This document shows, piece after piece, positions 45,701-53,467 of a stretch of 64,000 nucleotides of DNA (position 1 is its first letter; each line of letters starts with the position of its first letter). Origin of the DNA: a gamma proteobacterium endosymbiont of Lamellibrachia anaximandri. Its GTDB lineage: Bacteria; Pseudomonadota; Gammaproteobacteria; Chromatiales; Chromatiaceae. A program made the position numbers and the translations under genes. The DNA is taken from contig JAESPE010000002.1 in assembly GCA_016756835.1 (NCBI GenBank), positions 49,493 through 113,492 of the forward strand, read 5' to 3'. The notes under the pieces were generated by a model that saw only the letters and a program-made list of their open reading frames with translations, did no database searches and had not been told where the DNA came from.

Positions 45701-47031
45701 CCACCATGTTCAATCCAGCCGGGGCGGTAATCCAGGCGATCCTGGCTATCTACAACACCATCATGTTCCTGATCGAGAGAATCAACCAGATCATGGCAGT
45801 GGTGAACTCCGTGATCGACTCGGTCAGCAACATTGCCGCCGGACGCCTTGATCAGGCCGCCAACTATGTTGAACAGACCATGGCCCGCACCATCCCGGTG
45901 ATAATCAGTTTCCTCGCCCGTCTGATGGGACTCGGCGGCATTGCAGGCCGCATCCGCTCCATCATCCAACGCATCCAGGCCAGGGTGGACAGTGCCATCG
46001 ACCGGGTGGTGGATTGGATTGCCCGACAGGGACGGCGACTGCTGGCCGGGGGACGCGCAGTGGCGGGACGAGCACGGGCGGCAGTTGCCGGTGTGATCAA
46101 CTGGGCTGGATTCCGGCGCAGATTTAGTGCAGATGGGACGAGCCACTCAGTCTACTTCCGGCGCCAGGGCAACCAACAGCAGCTGATAATCGCCAGCGTT
46201 CCAAGACCCGCCATGCAGTTTCTGAACGAGTACAAGGCGGCACGGAACAATCTTTCAGGAACCGGACAGCAGACCAAACTGCAGAAGTGGAACCAGGCCA
46301 GCGATCATGTGCAAAACAATATCGTGCCGCTGGCAAGAGAGATCCAGCAGGCACAGCGGAACAACGCCACCGCCGCACAAAAGGAGCAGCTCAGACAACG
46401 GATGATGCAGCAGGAGATCCAGTTGACCAACCTGCTGCGGCAACTGCTCTCCGGTGAGAGAAACTGGGGCAGGGTAAGGGAAAAATACCGGCTCGAAGGG
46501 ATGGTCGGCACCTATGCCTCCATGCCCAGGGCCGTGAGCGACCGGATCACCCCGGACCATCAACCGCAGAACACCGTATTCACCCACGCGGCCTCGCTGC
46601 CCTGCTTCAGGACAAACCTGAATCCGAACTCTTCCGGTGCGCAGAATTTGCAGCGCCATGCCGCCGGCCGGACCGCCCAGGGCTATGCGATCAACCTGCA
46701 CCACTATCGGCATGTGCGCGGCCGAACCTATGGCCGCTCCCCGTCAATTTTTATCAACAATGTCAGATCGCAGCTGAACAATACCCAGCCCGCCGACCTG
46801 CAACGCAGAATCGTCGTCAATCTGATTCGAAGGGAACTCAATGCCGATGTGCAGCAGATCAGACAGGAGGTGGGCTCACCCAGCAACGATTCGATCTGGA
46901 GGGATATCTACCAGGAACCCCAATACGGCACCCAGCAGGAGCGGGATCAGCTGATTCAGCAGACACGACGCCAGATCCGGTCGGGACAGGGGCGTATCGC
47001 TAACCAGGATCTGGAAAGATTCAAACCCTGA
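42751..47031 (+). CDS. DUF4157 putative eCIS effector/toxin
   Basis: A 1426-aa protein and the last gene of the operon. Order: N-terminal eCIS-cargo motif SKPNDPHEVEAEAMADHVV (~44-62); eight acidic RQPEEEEELQTL repeats (83-200); an Arg/Pro-rich linker; DUF4157 (~285-368) with zinc-peptidase-like HELTH at 355-359; three ~139-aa helical repeats (each PGxxLxTxxIG ... AWNSFSxxD, nt ~43960-45190); an amphipathic helical region (~830-1110); and a C-terminal ~300-residue domain with ITPDHQPQ and LHHYRHVRGRTYG, reminiscent of polymorphic-toxin nucleases. DUF4157 proteins are a known hallmark of eCIS cargo. The toxic activity is inferred. Confidence 0.8.
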   Translation: MSNHADKQQRSNRISRQPFFNHQGAKPEKSFISTNPVQAKLKVSKPNDPHEVEAEAMADHVVARLATPAFFHSDQAPGNQLNRQPEAEEEEALQPLMRQPLEEEEELQTLRRQPEEEEELQTLRRQPEEEEEELQALRRQPEEEEELQALRRQPEEEEEELQTLRRQPEEEEEELQTLRRQPEEEEEELQTQPEEDEEAVDRTPKHYRYRSGVPPPFPRASHTFAGSPIHRFRQSPVKIYRSAGLAVNRRRRYPSPRRTLHRSAAARGPPEPGPGFRSHLQNSKGAGRPMPLTLRQPMESAFQADFSHVRLHTGQRAASMSGQINAQAFTHGSHIYFGQGRYAPESSAGKHLLAHELTHVVQQGGAVQRRPTTPGIQRKATRSGGRITRAPPSIQRLPDFIGRRLNSYARYIPGYTLLTVLIGYNPLLGQLVARTPRNLLQGFMGLASVLGTRLFDKLTELGIVDDAFNWVNARLQALRLNIDRVEGLIRQAYDRMDFFRLDPIAYNRRVLVNTFSPLVSDVRRFAGQLVDRVVELIKNALLSTLRSLASALPGYRLITMIIGSDPLTDAPVIATTAQIIAEFLTLIGATQELEKMREHGALERTAAWIDLQLALLNFNIAEISALFTTAWNSFSIQDVFNPVAAFNRVLNIFAPFISRAFRFARNVATTVLSFIKDALLDWLSRHAGSVPGFHLFTVIIGRNPFTQQPVPRTASNFIRGFLSFVPGGEEKFRNLQQSGAIERAMAWLNVQIARLNLTWTMIRALFTQAWNSFSITDLLDPVAAFQRIVALFRAPVRRIIHFAAAVAEKILEFIFEGVMGAGGSRVLAILKRGRDTFMTIINDPVAFIRNLIQAMVRGFRQFAGNILTHLRNGLVGWLLGVLEGAGLQLPQTFNLQGIISLVLQILGITYARIRPRLVRLLGEANVSRLETLFGFLRTLVTQGPGAAWQQIVEFIQGNLREIVMGAIRNWVITRVVTAAITRLATMFNPAGAVIQAILAIYNTIMFLIERINQIMAVVNSVIDSVSNIAAGRLDQAANYVEQTMARTIPVIISFLARLMGLGGIAGRIRSIIQRIQARVDSAIDRVVDWIARQGRRLLAGGRAVAGRARAAVAGVINWAGFRRRFSADGTSHSVYFRRQGNQQQLIIASVPRPAMQFLNEYKAARNNLSGTGQQTKLQKWNQASDHVQNNIVPLAREIQQAQRNNATAAQKEQLRQRMMQQEIQLTNLLRQLLSGERNWGRVREKYRLEGMVGTYASMPRAVSDRITPDHQPQNTVFTHAASLPCFRTNLNPNSSGAQNLQRHAAGRTAQGYAINLHHYRHVRGRTYGRSPSIFINNVRSQLNNTQPADLQRRIVVNLIRRELNADVQQIRQEVGSPSNDSIWRDIYQEPQYGTQQERDQLIQQTRRQIRSGQGRIANQDLERFKP
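42997..43350 (+). repeat. Tandem acidic repeats in the DUF4157 protein
   Basis: Eight imperfect units of 39-45 nt encode RQPEEEEELQ(T/A)LR-type 13-15-mers (residues 83-200). The copies differ by synonymous changes and by one Glu codon, so the array probably expands and contracts. Such repeats are common in DUF4157 proteins. Confidence 0.9.
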
Positions 47032-47057
47032 TAATCAGCATAACCTAATGGTTCATG

Positions 47058-47161
47058 GGATAGGCGACATCCTCATATGAGGGTGTCGGCGGCATGGACG
47101 CCGCCATCAAGCCTACAGGGATGTATATTCGGCGTCCCTCATATGGGGATGTCGCCTATCC
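47058..47161. repeat. Long inverted repeat between convergent genes (eCIS end / ubiA)
   Basis: Arms of 26 bp (47058-47083, beginning GGATAGGCGACATCC; and 47136-47161) pair with one mismatch. An inner GC-rich hairpin (GGCGGC ... GCCGCC) lies at ~47088-47105. It may act as a two-way terminator for the convergent transcripts, or be a short mobile repeat. Confidence 0.8.
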
Positions 47162-47184
47162 AATGTTCTCCTTAGTAATCACAT

Positions 47185-48096
47185 TCAAACAGAAAACAGA
47201 TAATCCAGCATCAGTCCCAAAAACACCAACAACCCGAAGTTGTTGTTGTTGAGAAAAGCATCGAAGCAGGCCTTGGGTTTCCGCTCGCAGGTAAGCAGTT
47301 GTTGATGGACAAACAGGACGGCGCCTGCCGACAGGCCAAGATAGTAGAGCAAACCGCGCTCGGCCAATACGCCCACCCAGACCATCAGCCCCAGCATTAT
47401 CAACTGCAGGATACCGATAATCAGAATATCGTGGCGACCAAACAGGATCGCAGTGGATTTCACGCCGATCTTGAGATCGTCATCCCGGTCAACCATGGCG
47501 TATTGGGTATCGTAGATCAGCGCCCATAACAGGGTGGCGGCAAACAGCACCCAGGAGACCAGGGGCAGAGACTCGCCCACAGCCATGAACGACATCGGCA
47601 CCGCCCAGCCGAAGGCGGCGCCCAACACCACTTGGGGCAGGTGGGTGTAGCGCTTCATGAAAGGATAGACAGCGGCGAGAATCACCGCGCCCACCGAGAG
47701 CAGTTTGGTCTGCCAGTTGAGAAAGAAGAGCAGCAGAAAGGCGATCAGACAGAGGACGACAAATACTCCCAGCGCCTCTTTGGGAGTGACCAGTCCCGCC
47801 GCGATCGGCCTTAACCGGGTGCGCTCCACAAGGCCATCGACGTGTCGGTCGGCATAGTCGTTGATGGCGCAACCGGCAGAGCGCATCAGCGCCACGCCAC
47901 AGATGAATACCAGCACAATCCGCCAGGGTGGCTGGCCATCGCCCGCCACCCAGAGCGCCCAGAGCGTCGGCCAGAGCAGCAGCAGGATGCCGATGGGTCT
48001 ATTGAGGCGGATCAGCAACGCATATCGACGCAGCCGCTCCTGCCAGGAGACCGGACCGGATTGCAGCGATTCCAGTTTGACTTCAGGCCCGCTCAT
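47185..48096 (-). CDS. ubiA: UbiA, 4-hydroxybenzoate polyprenyltransferase
   Basis: A 303-aa membrane prenyltransferase with about eight helices. The two Asp-rich Mg-binding motifs are visible: [15 protein letters not shown] (NDxxDxxxD) and [16 protein letters not shown] (second aspartate site). Attaches the isoprenoid chain to 4-hydroxybenzoate in ubiquinone synthesis. Overlaps ubiC by 4 nt. Confidence 0.95.
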   Translation of the reverse strand: MSGPEVKLESLQSGPVSWQERLRRYALLIRLNRPIGILLLLWPTLWALWVAGDGQPPWRIVLVFICGVALMRSAGCAINDYADRHVDGLVERTRLRPIAAGLVTPKEALGVFVVLCLIAFLLLFFLNWQTKLLSVGAVILAAVYPFMKRYTHLPQVVLGAAFGWAVPMSFMAVGESLPLVSWVLFAATLLWALIYDTQYAMVDRDDDLKIGVKSTAILFGRHDILIIGILQLIMLGLMVWVGVLAERGLLYYLGLSAGAVLFVHQQLLTCERKPKACFDAFLNNNNFGLLVFLGLMLDYLFSV

Positions 48097-48644
48097 CGGC
48101 CTTTATCCCGAGGAATATCCGGCAGGAATATCTCATTCACCAACAACGGACGCCCGGCAATATAGAACAGGGTCCGTCGCCCCCAGAGTTCGACCGGTAG
48201 GCGCGACAGGTGCGGGGTAGCTGCGGCAAACAGGGGATGGCGGGGCTGCAACCGGGCTACCTGAGTGATCCCCCGGTGTACATGAGGATCTGAAAACAGC
48301 ACCGCCCCCAGCGGCTTGTCTCCGAGCAGGGTCAGACGTCTGGCCGGTCCCTTAAGACTAGTCGCGGGAATCAGGGTTCTGGCAAAAACCCAGGGGGTTT
48401 CATCGCAAAGCAGTTCGACCTCCCGCACCAGGGTGGTCTCCCCCCGCCTCAATCTGAGTACCTGTCCCTCGCTGTAGAGCGGCGCTCCCCAACCCTGGTG
48501 TAATACCCGCACCCGGAAGTCACCGGCGCAGGCCTGTATCACCCGCCGCGTCAGGGAACCCTCATCCCGCAACCAGCCGAGCACGCCCTTCGGAACGGAC
48601 GAAAAGCGCAACCGCTTCCAACTGGACCAGTTGGGTTCCAACAC
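48093..48644 (-). CDS. ubiC: UbiC, chorismate lyase
   Basis: 183 aa from GTG 48644, which matches the usual ~165-aa length and has GGAAAAG upstream. A GTG at 48728 would add 28 residues of no visible homology but also has a GGAAG site, so the start is uncertain. Family features: [33 protein letters not shown], and the end [20 protein letters not shown]. Converts chorismate to 4-hydroxybenzoate plus pyruvate. Coupled to ubiA. Confidence 0.9.
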   Translation of the reverse strand: MLEPNWSSWKRLRFSSVPKGVLGWLRDEGSLTRRVIQACAGDFRVRVLHQGWGAPLYSEGQVLRLRRGETTLVREVELLCDETPWVFARTLIPATSLKGPARRLTLLGDKPLGAVLFSDPHVHRGITQVARLQPRHPLFAAATPHLSRLPVELWGRRTLFYIAGRPLLVNEIFLPDIPRDKGR

Positions 48645-48776
48645 TGACTTTTCCGGAGCCTGTTTCTGCAAGACCTGCGACCCGTAAAAAAAGAGGGGAT
48701 TATCGCATAGCTTGGGCGGTTTTCTCACCAGCTTCCGGAAATAAGACTGTAGGGTGCGCCGTGCACACCTTACCCG

Positions 48777-49316
48777 CTACCACATCAGGTCGTCGGGCAC
48801 CTTATAGTCAGCATAGAGATCATCCTCTTCACTGCTCTTCTGCGACTCGTTGATGAGGATTATGCTTGCCTCATCCCTGACCCGTATCTTCTCTGCCACC
48901 ACTGCGGGTACCAGTTCATAGGTCTCACCAAGCCGAACGATTGCCAGTAGCCCACGACTCAGCTGGTCGTGTTGGGTATCGGTCACGTAGATCTTTTTGA
49001 TCCTGGTCTCTTCGGTGAAGTTGTAGGGAACCTCAGCCTTGTCCCTTGGCAGACGGTTCATCTCGATCAACTGTTTTACCTGAGCGGCAATCGCCCGTTG
49101 CTCAGCCTGCGCTTTCTGCTGCCGATTGAGTTCCCGGTCACGCGCTGTTTTTTTCGCCTGGGCCTCTTGCACCCGCAGCTTGTTCTCATCGACGATCTTT
49201 TCTTTGCTGTTGCGCTGCTGTTTACTCTTTTTGTGGACGTTTTTTTTAGCCTTGTTCGCCTGCTGTTTGTCCACCAAGCCCGTTTTCAGGAACTGATCCT
49301 GCAGTGAATTACCCAT
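48777..49316 (-). CDS. YaiL-like DUF2058 protein
   Basis: A 179-aa cytoplasmic protein: N-terminal MGNSLQDQFLKTGLVDKQQA is the DUF2058 signature, then a long Lys/Gln/Ala-rich charged helix (~20-90) and a small C-terminal domain (PYNFTEETRIKKIYV, LSRGLLAIVRLG, YELVPAVVAEKI). A nucleoprotein-like or polynucleotide-associated family; role poorly known. No operon partner. Confidence 0.87.
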   Translation of the reverse strand: MGNSLQDQFLKTGLVDKQQANKAKKNVHKKSKQQRNSKEKIVDENKLRVQEAQAKKTARDRELNRQQKAQAEQRAIAAQVKQLIEMNRLPRDKAEVPYNFTEETRIKKIYVTDTQHDQLSRGLLAIVRLGETYELVPAVVAEKIRVRDEASIILINESQKSSEEDDLYADYKVPDDLMW

Positions 49317-49395
49317 CGATGTTTCCCAAATCGTTAAATCCGGGACAAATCATGCCGCCAATCTGCCTGGTTGTGCAACTCTTGTGAGCAATCAT

Positions 49396-49426
49396 GGTGC
49401 GCACAACGCACCCTACCGATTGAATC
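49396..49426. repeat. Family A dispersed repeat copy
   Basis: GGTGCGCACAACGCACCCTACC is a GTGCGC dyad related to the copies at 3418-3529 and 22496-22543. A degenerate half-copy (GTAGGGTGCGCCGTGCACACC) lies at about 48751-48770. Confidence 0.6.
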
Positions 49427-49447
49427 GGGGCACCGGTTCCACTGCTC

Positions 49448-50203
49448 TTATCCCACAAGCGTGTCCATCAGATCTATCATGAACTCAACATCCTCCTCTT
49501 CCACCGCTTCCCAGCTCTTGTAACCCAAACTGTCGAGTACACCCTGTCCACGAGATGTCTGCGGCATCTCCTGTAATCTTTGCAGCAGCGTTTCGGTCAG
49601 ATGCTGCATACGCGGACCAACCATCAAGGCGTGGTGAACGACCTGTATCTGGCTCTGTACCAGTGGGCGAAGTTGCCGCCGCGTGATTTTGCTGAGCGCG
49701 TAAAATGCCTCAGCCAGGAACAATCCGACCTCACTTTGAACAGAAAGCAGCTCCTTGGCGACCAAGACATAACTGCTGCAGGTGCGGCGCTCTATGTTGT
49801 CGGCATCGATATTCGCCGGTTCCAACATGATCATGCCCATCATGTGCACATCGGGGTCGTCGGTGGAGGCAAGCCGCATCCCCGCTTCCAACCCCTCCAC
49901 AGTGCTTGCCGGATGATCGCCTCGCACCGCAATCACAACCTCATCGGAGCACCCCCCCGGGCGGGCCAGGCAGTGGAAACCCTTTTCCCGAATCAGCATG
50001 GAAGCATCGTAGGGATTGGCGAAGATCAAATCGATAGCATCATTCCTGATCGCCTGTCGCTGTGATGCGAAATCCTGATAGATATCCAGATGAATCCGGG
50101 TATCAAGGGATCGCTGCAACCAGGTATTAAAGATGTGCCAGCCGGCCAGTGAGGTGGGCGCGAAATCCGGGCTGACGGTAAACTGAAAGGGCTTGTGCTT
50201 CAT
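49448..50203 (-). CDS. Cytosolic PhnD-like substrate-binding domain protein
   Basis: A 251-aa periplasmic-binding-protein-fold protein of the phosphonate/phosphite (PhnD) type (FTVSPDFAPTSLAGWHIFNT, IDLIFANPYDASMLIREKGF). It has no signal peptide, so it should be cytoplasmic and perhaps a sensor domain. Extra C-terminal ~90 residues. Starts six bases after the PAS gene, so the two are probably a sensory pair. Confidence 0.7.
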   Translation of the reverse strand: MKHKPFQFTVSPDFAPTSLAGWHIFNTWLQRSLDTRIHLDIYQDFASQRQAIRNDAIDLIFANPYDASMLIREKGFHCLARPGGCSDEVVIAVRGDHPASTVEGLEAGMRLASTDDPDVHMMGMIMLEPANIDADNIERRTCSSYVLVAKELLSVQSEVGLFLAEAFYALSKITRRQLRPLVQSQIQVVHHALMVGPRMQHLTETLLQRLQEMPQTSRGQGVLDSLGYKSWEAVEEEDVEFMIDLMDTLVG

Positions 50204-50209
50204 GATGCA

Positions 50210-50683
50210 TCAAAACAGGGTGGGATAGAGTGCCTCACACTCCTCGATTCTGAGTCGTGAGGGCTTGCGGCGCACCGATGTATAGCCGATGAGCTTGCCG
50301 CGACGCAGGTTCGGGATCACCGTAGCGTAAACCCAGTAGAAACGTCCGTCCTTACGCAGATTTTTTACATACCCTTGCCAGCGGTTACCCATTTTGATGG
50401 TATCCCACAAGCCTTTGAACGCGGCCGGCGGCATATCGGGATGCCGCAGAATATGGTGGGGCGTGCCGAGCAACTCCGCCTCGGAATAACCGGACATGTC
50501 GACAAAAGACTGATTGACATGAGTGATGATGCCGTCCGGATCAGTGCGCGAAACAATCAAGCGCCCATCGGGATAGGGCTCCTCGACATCGACGACCGGC
50601 ACGTCGCGGGAACTGCCGTCAAAAAAGTGCAGGGTAAAAGTGCGGCCGCCACTCTGGGCGGCTTCCAGGTTTTGACTATTCAT
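50210..50683 (-). CDS. Aer-type PAS-domain protein
   Basis: A 157-aa protein consisting of one PAS domain in the Aer/FAD-binding class: ISHVNQSF-like THVNQSFVDMSGYSEAELLG, HHILRHPDMPPAAFKGLWDT, RWQGYVKNLRKDGRFYWVYA. The N-terminal ~45 residues are polar and of unknown role. It lacks an output domain, so it may signal through the adjacent PhnD-like protein. Confidence 0.82.
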   Translation of the reverse strand: MNSQNLEAAQSGGRTFTLHFFDGSSRDVPVVDVEEPYPDGRLIVSRTDPDGIITHVNQSFVDMSGYSEAELLGTPHHILRHPDMPPAAFKGLWDTIKMGNRWQGYVKNLRKDGRFYWVYATVIPNLRRGKLIGYTSVRRKPSRLRIEECEALYPTLF

Positions 50684-50833
50684 AACCCAAGGTACCTTGC
50701 ATGCTCAGGTTCTCACAAATCATAAAGAGACTGACGGGCATTCTCACTACCAAAACTTTAGCCGTCAATCATTAACCCAATAAAAGAACAGGTATTTGCA
50801 ATAAGTTACAAATGCACATGGACGACAGGCCAA

Positions 50834-51907
50834 TCAGCCCAACAGTGCAACTGTCTTGACCTGCACATAGACCGATTTTCCTGGTTCGAGGGCAAGAATA
50901 GTTGCTGACTTGCGGGTGATACGAGAGAGAATCGGCACCCCCCCGGCATCCAGGCGTACCATCAACTGGGCAGGATTTTCATCGGCCAGAGTTTCAACCT
51001 TTGCCGGGAAGATATTCAGGATGCTGGTGCCCTCTTGCCGTTCGAGGCTCAAACTGACATCCCGGGCCAGCAGTCGCAGACGCACCGGCTGCCCCAGAGG
51101 CAGATCTTTTCTCGCCACGGTGAAACGGCCGCCGGGAAACTCAAGGTGGGTGAGATGGAACGTATCGTCATGCTCTGCAACCCTCGCCTCGACGACCGCC
51201 TCTGCCTCGTCACCATGAGCAAGTGGCAGATCAACACGGGTCAACATCTCACCAATCGGACCGGAGGCCCTCACCCGACCCTGCTCCAACAGCACCAGTT
51301 GATCGGCGAGCCGGGCCACTTCATCCGGCGCATGGCTGACGTAGAGTACCGGGATCGACAGCTCCTCATGCAGCCGTTCGAGAAAGGGCAGGATCTCTCT
51401 CTTGCTCTGACGGTCAAGCGCCGCCAGTGGCTCATCCATCAGCAGCAGACGGGGACTGGTGAGCAGCGCCCGGGCAATGGCCACCCGTTGGCGTTCGCCA
51501 CCGGAGAGGCCTTGGGGACGACGGGCCAACAGGGGATCGATACCGAGCAGGGTGACCGCCTGGTCGAAATCGACCCGCCGCGCCTCCGGCGGGAGCCTTT
51601 TGTAGCCATACTTGAGATTCCCCAGCACCGAAAGGTGTGGAAAAAGGCTCGCCTCCTGAAAGACGTAACCCAGGGGCCGCTGATGGGGGGGCAAAAAACG
51701 TTCGCCGTCCTGCCAGACCTCTCCAGCTATCTTCAGATAGCCTCTGGCTGGCTGTTCAAGGCCTGCAATGGCCCGCAACAGGGTCGTCTTACCGCAGCCA
51801 GAGGCCCCAAAGATTGCGCTGATCCCCTGCGCGGGCACTATAAAATCAGCATCCAGGGTAAAGTCGCCCCGTTCGATCAGAAAGCGCGCCTCGATGGTCA
51901 CGGTCAC
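50834..51907 (-). CDS. modC: ModC, molybdate ABC transporter ATPase
   Basis: A 357-aa ABC ATPase: Walker [10 protein letters not shown], signature [15 protein letters not shown], Walker [13 protein letters not shown], and a C-terminal mop/TOBE domain ([20 protein letters not shown]) that binds molybdate. Gives energy for Mo uptake, needed by molybdoenzymes. Overlaps modB by 4 nt. Confidence 0.95.
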   Translation of the reverse strand: MTVTIEARFLIERGDFTLDADFIVPAQGISAIFGASGCGKTTLLRAIAGLEQPARGYLKIAGEVWQDGERFLPPHQRPLGYVFQEASLFPHLSVLGNLKYGYKRLPPEARRVDFDQAVTLLGIDPLLARRPQGLSGGERQRVAIARALLTSPRLLLMDEPLAALDRQSKREILPFLERLHEELSIPVLYVSHAPDEVARLADQLVLLEQGRVRASGPIGEMLTRVDLPLAHGDEAEAVVEARVAEHDDTFHLTHLEFPGGRFTVARKDLPLGQPVRLRLLARDVSLSLERQEGTSILNIFPAKVETLADENPAQLMVRLDAGGVPILSRITRKSATILALEPGKSVYVQVKTVALLG

Positions 51908-52578
51908 GCAACCTTGAAGCGGCGATTCAGAACATACACCGCCAACAGCAACAGAAAGGAGAGCAGCAGCAGGCCTCCTGCCAGCCAGTGGGCATGACCA
52001 TACTCCAGCGCTTCGACATGGTCGTAGATCGCAATGGAGAGCACCTGGGTCTCGCCGGGGATGTTTCCGCCGATCATCAACACCACGCCGAACTCGCCTA
52101 CAGTATGGGCAAAACCGAGTACCACCGCAGTAAGGAAGCCGGGACGGGCAAGAGGCACCGCAACCGTAAAGAACCGATCCAGGGGTGAGGCGCCAAGGGT
52201 AGCTGCGACCTCCATCGGCCTGCGTCCAATGGCAGCAAACGCCCCCTGCAGGGGCTGCACCACAAAAGGGAGAGAGTAAAAAACTGAGCCGATCACCAGC
52301 CCGGCAAAGGTGAAAGCGAGTGGCTCCCCCCCCAGCGTCATCATCAGACCACCCACCGGCCCGTTAGGCCCCAGGGCCACCAGCAGATAGAACCCCAGCA
52401 CCGTTGGCGGCAACACCAGCGGCAGCGCCACCACGGCCTCCACCACCGCTTTGAAACGCCGCTGGGTTCTGGACAACCACCAGGCGAGCGGCGTACCGAG
52501 CAACAGCAGAATCACCACGGTCAGCCCCGCCAATCGCAGCGTTATCCAGAGTGCGGCGAGATCGCCCTCATCCAACAT
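51904..52578 (-). CDS. modB: ModB, molybdate ABC transporter permease
   Basis: A 224-aa inner-membrane permease with five or six helices and the EAA-type loop [20 protein letters not shown]. Channels molybdate. Overlaps modA by one base and modC by four. Confidence 0.95.
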   Translation of the reverse strand: MLDEGDLAALWITLRLAGLTVVILLLLGTPLAWWLSRTQRRFKAVVEAVVALPLVLPPTVLGFYLLVALGPNGPVGGLMMTLGGEPLAFTFAGLVIGSVFYSLPFVVQPLQGAFAAIGRRPMEVAATLGASPLDRFFTVAVPLARPGFLTAVVLGFAHTVGEFGVVLMIGGNIPGETQVLSIAIYDHVEALEYGHAHWLAGGLLLLSFLLLLAVYVLNRRFKVA

Positions 52579-53357
52579 CAGCCATCGCTCTCTGTTCCAT
52601 AACCGTAGCCTCTGATGATTGCTACCGCCTCATCTCCCCTGACGAATTCCAGCAAGGCTCTGGCAGCAGGCCTATCCCGCAACAATACCGCCTGTTGTTC
52701 GATGGGCCGATAGAGTGAGCGGGGGACTTCCCAGAGCGATCCGAAAGGCTCGCTATACGGCTGTTTTATCTGGGAGTAGGCGACGAATCCCAGTTCTGCA
52801 TTGCCGCTCTTCACGAATTGAAAGGCCTGGCCGATGTTCTCACCCCGCACCATACGCCCGCGCAGCTTTTTCCACAGACCACGGGTCTGCAACACCTCCT
52901 TTGCCGCTCTGCCGTAGGGAGCAAGCTTTGGATTTGCGACGGCAAGGAAACGAAAATCACCTTGCTCAAGTACCAGCCCTTGTTTATCCACATAACCCGC
53001 TTTGGGACTCCACAATACGACCCGCCCGACGGCATAGGTGAAACGGCTGCCGGAAATAATCAGACCTGATTCATCCAGCAGTTTGGGGCGACGGGTATCC
53101 GCTGCAAAAAAAAGGTCAAAAGGGGCGCCGTTGCGGATCTGCGCATAGTGCTTGCCGGTGGAACCAACACTCAGGATCACCTTGTGACCGGATTGGACCT
53201 CGAACCGCTGAACGATCTCCTTGATTGTCCCACTGAAGTTCGAGGCGACCGCCACCCGGATCTCATCTGCCTGGGCGACAAGAGGAAACAGACTCAATGC
53301 CGTGATCAGCAACAATAGTCGGCGGATTGCTCTAGGCGTGGCCATTCTTTTTCTCAT
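52578..53357 (-). CDS. modA: ModA, molybdate-binding protein
   Basis: A 259-aa periplasmic solute-binding protein. Signal peptide (~1-30, VAQA-DE), [37 protein letters not shown] and [16 protein letters not shown], the anion-binding loops of ModA. Either ATG 53357 or 53345 is possible as the start; neither has a strong ribosome site. Confidence 0.93.
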   Translation of the reverse strand: MRKRMATPRAIRRLLLLITALSLFPLVAQADEIRVAVASNFSGTIKEIVQRFEVQSGHKVILSVGSTGKHYAQIRNGAPFDLFFAADTRRPKLLDESGLIISGSRFTYAVGRVVLWSPKAGYVDKQGLVLEQGDFRFLAVANPKLAPYGRAAKEVLQTRGLWKKLRGRMVRGENIGQAFQFVKSGNAELGFVAYSQIKQPYSEPFGSLWEVPRSLYRPIEQQAVLLRDRPAARALLEFVRGDEAVAIIRGYGYGTESDG

Positions 53358-53373
53358 ACCGGGACATTAAATT

Positions 53374-53439
53374 GCAGGGGCGGCGCCCCGCTGAGATTTA
53401 CCTTTCTACCAAGTCATCGCGGCGAGGCGCCGCCCCTAC
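53374..53439. repeat. Family B dispersed inverted repeat
   Basis: GCAGGGGCGGCGCC (53374-53387) pairs with GGCGCCGCCCCTAC (53426-53439), with ATCGCGGCGAG next to the right arm. Related to 22461-22490, 59463-59522 and 61151-61217. Confidence 0.75.
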
Positions 53440-53467
53440 CAACCATGTCGCAGCAAGCTGCGGAGAG

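Noticed and set aside
22603..47031. Prophage or type VI secretion system
   Set aside because: No capsid, terminase, integrase or lysis genes, and no TssJLM membrane complex or ClpV; DUF4255, DUF4157, DUF5908 and the AAA+ ATPase point to eCIS.
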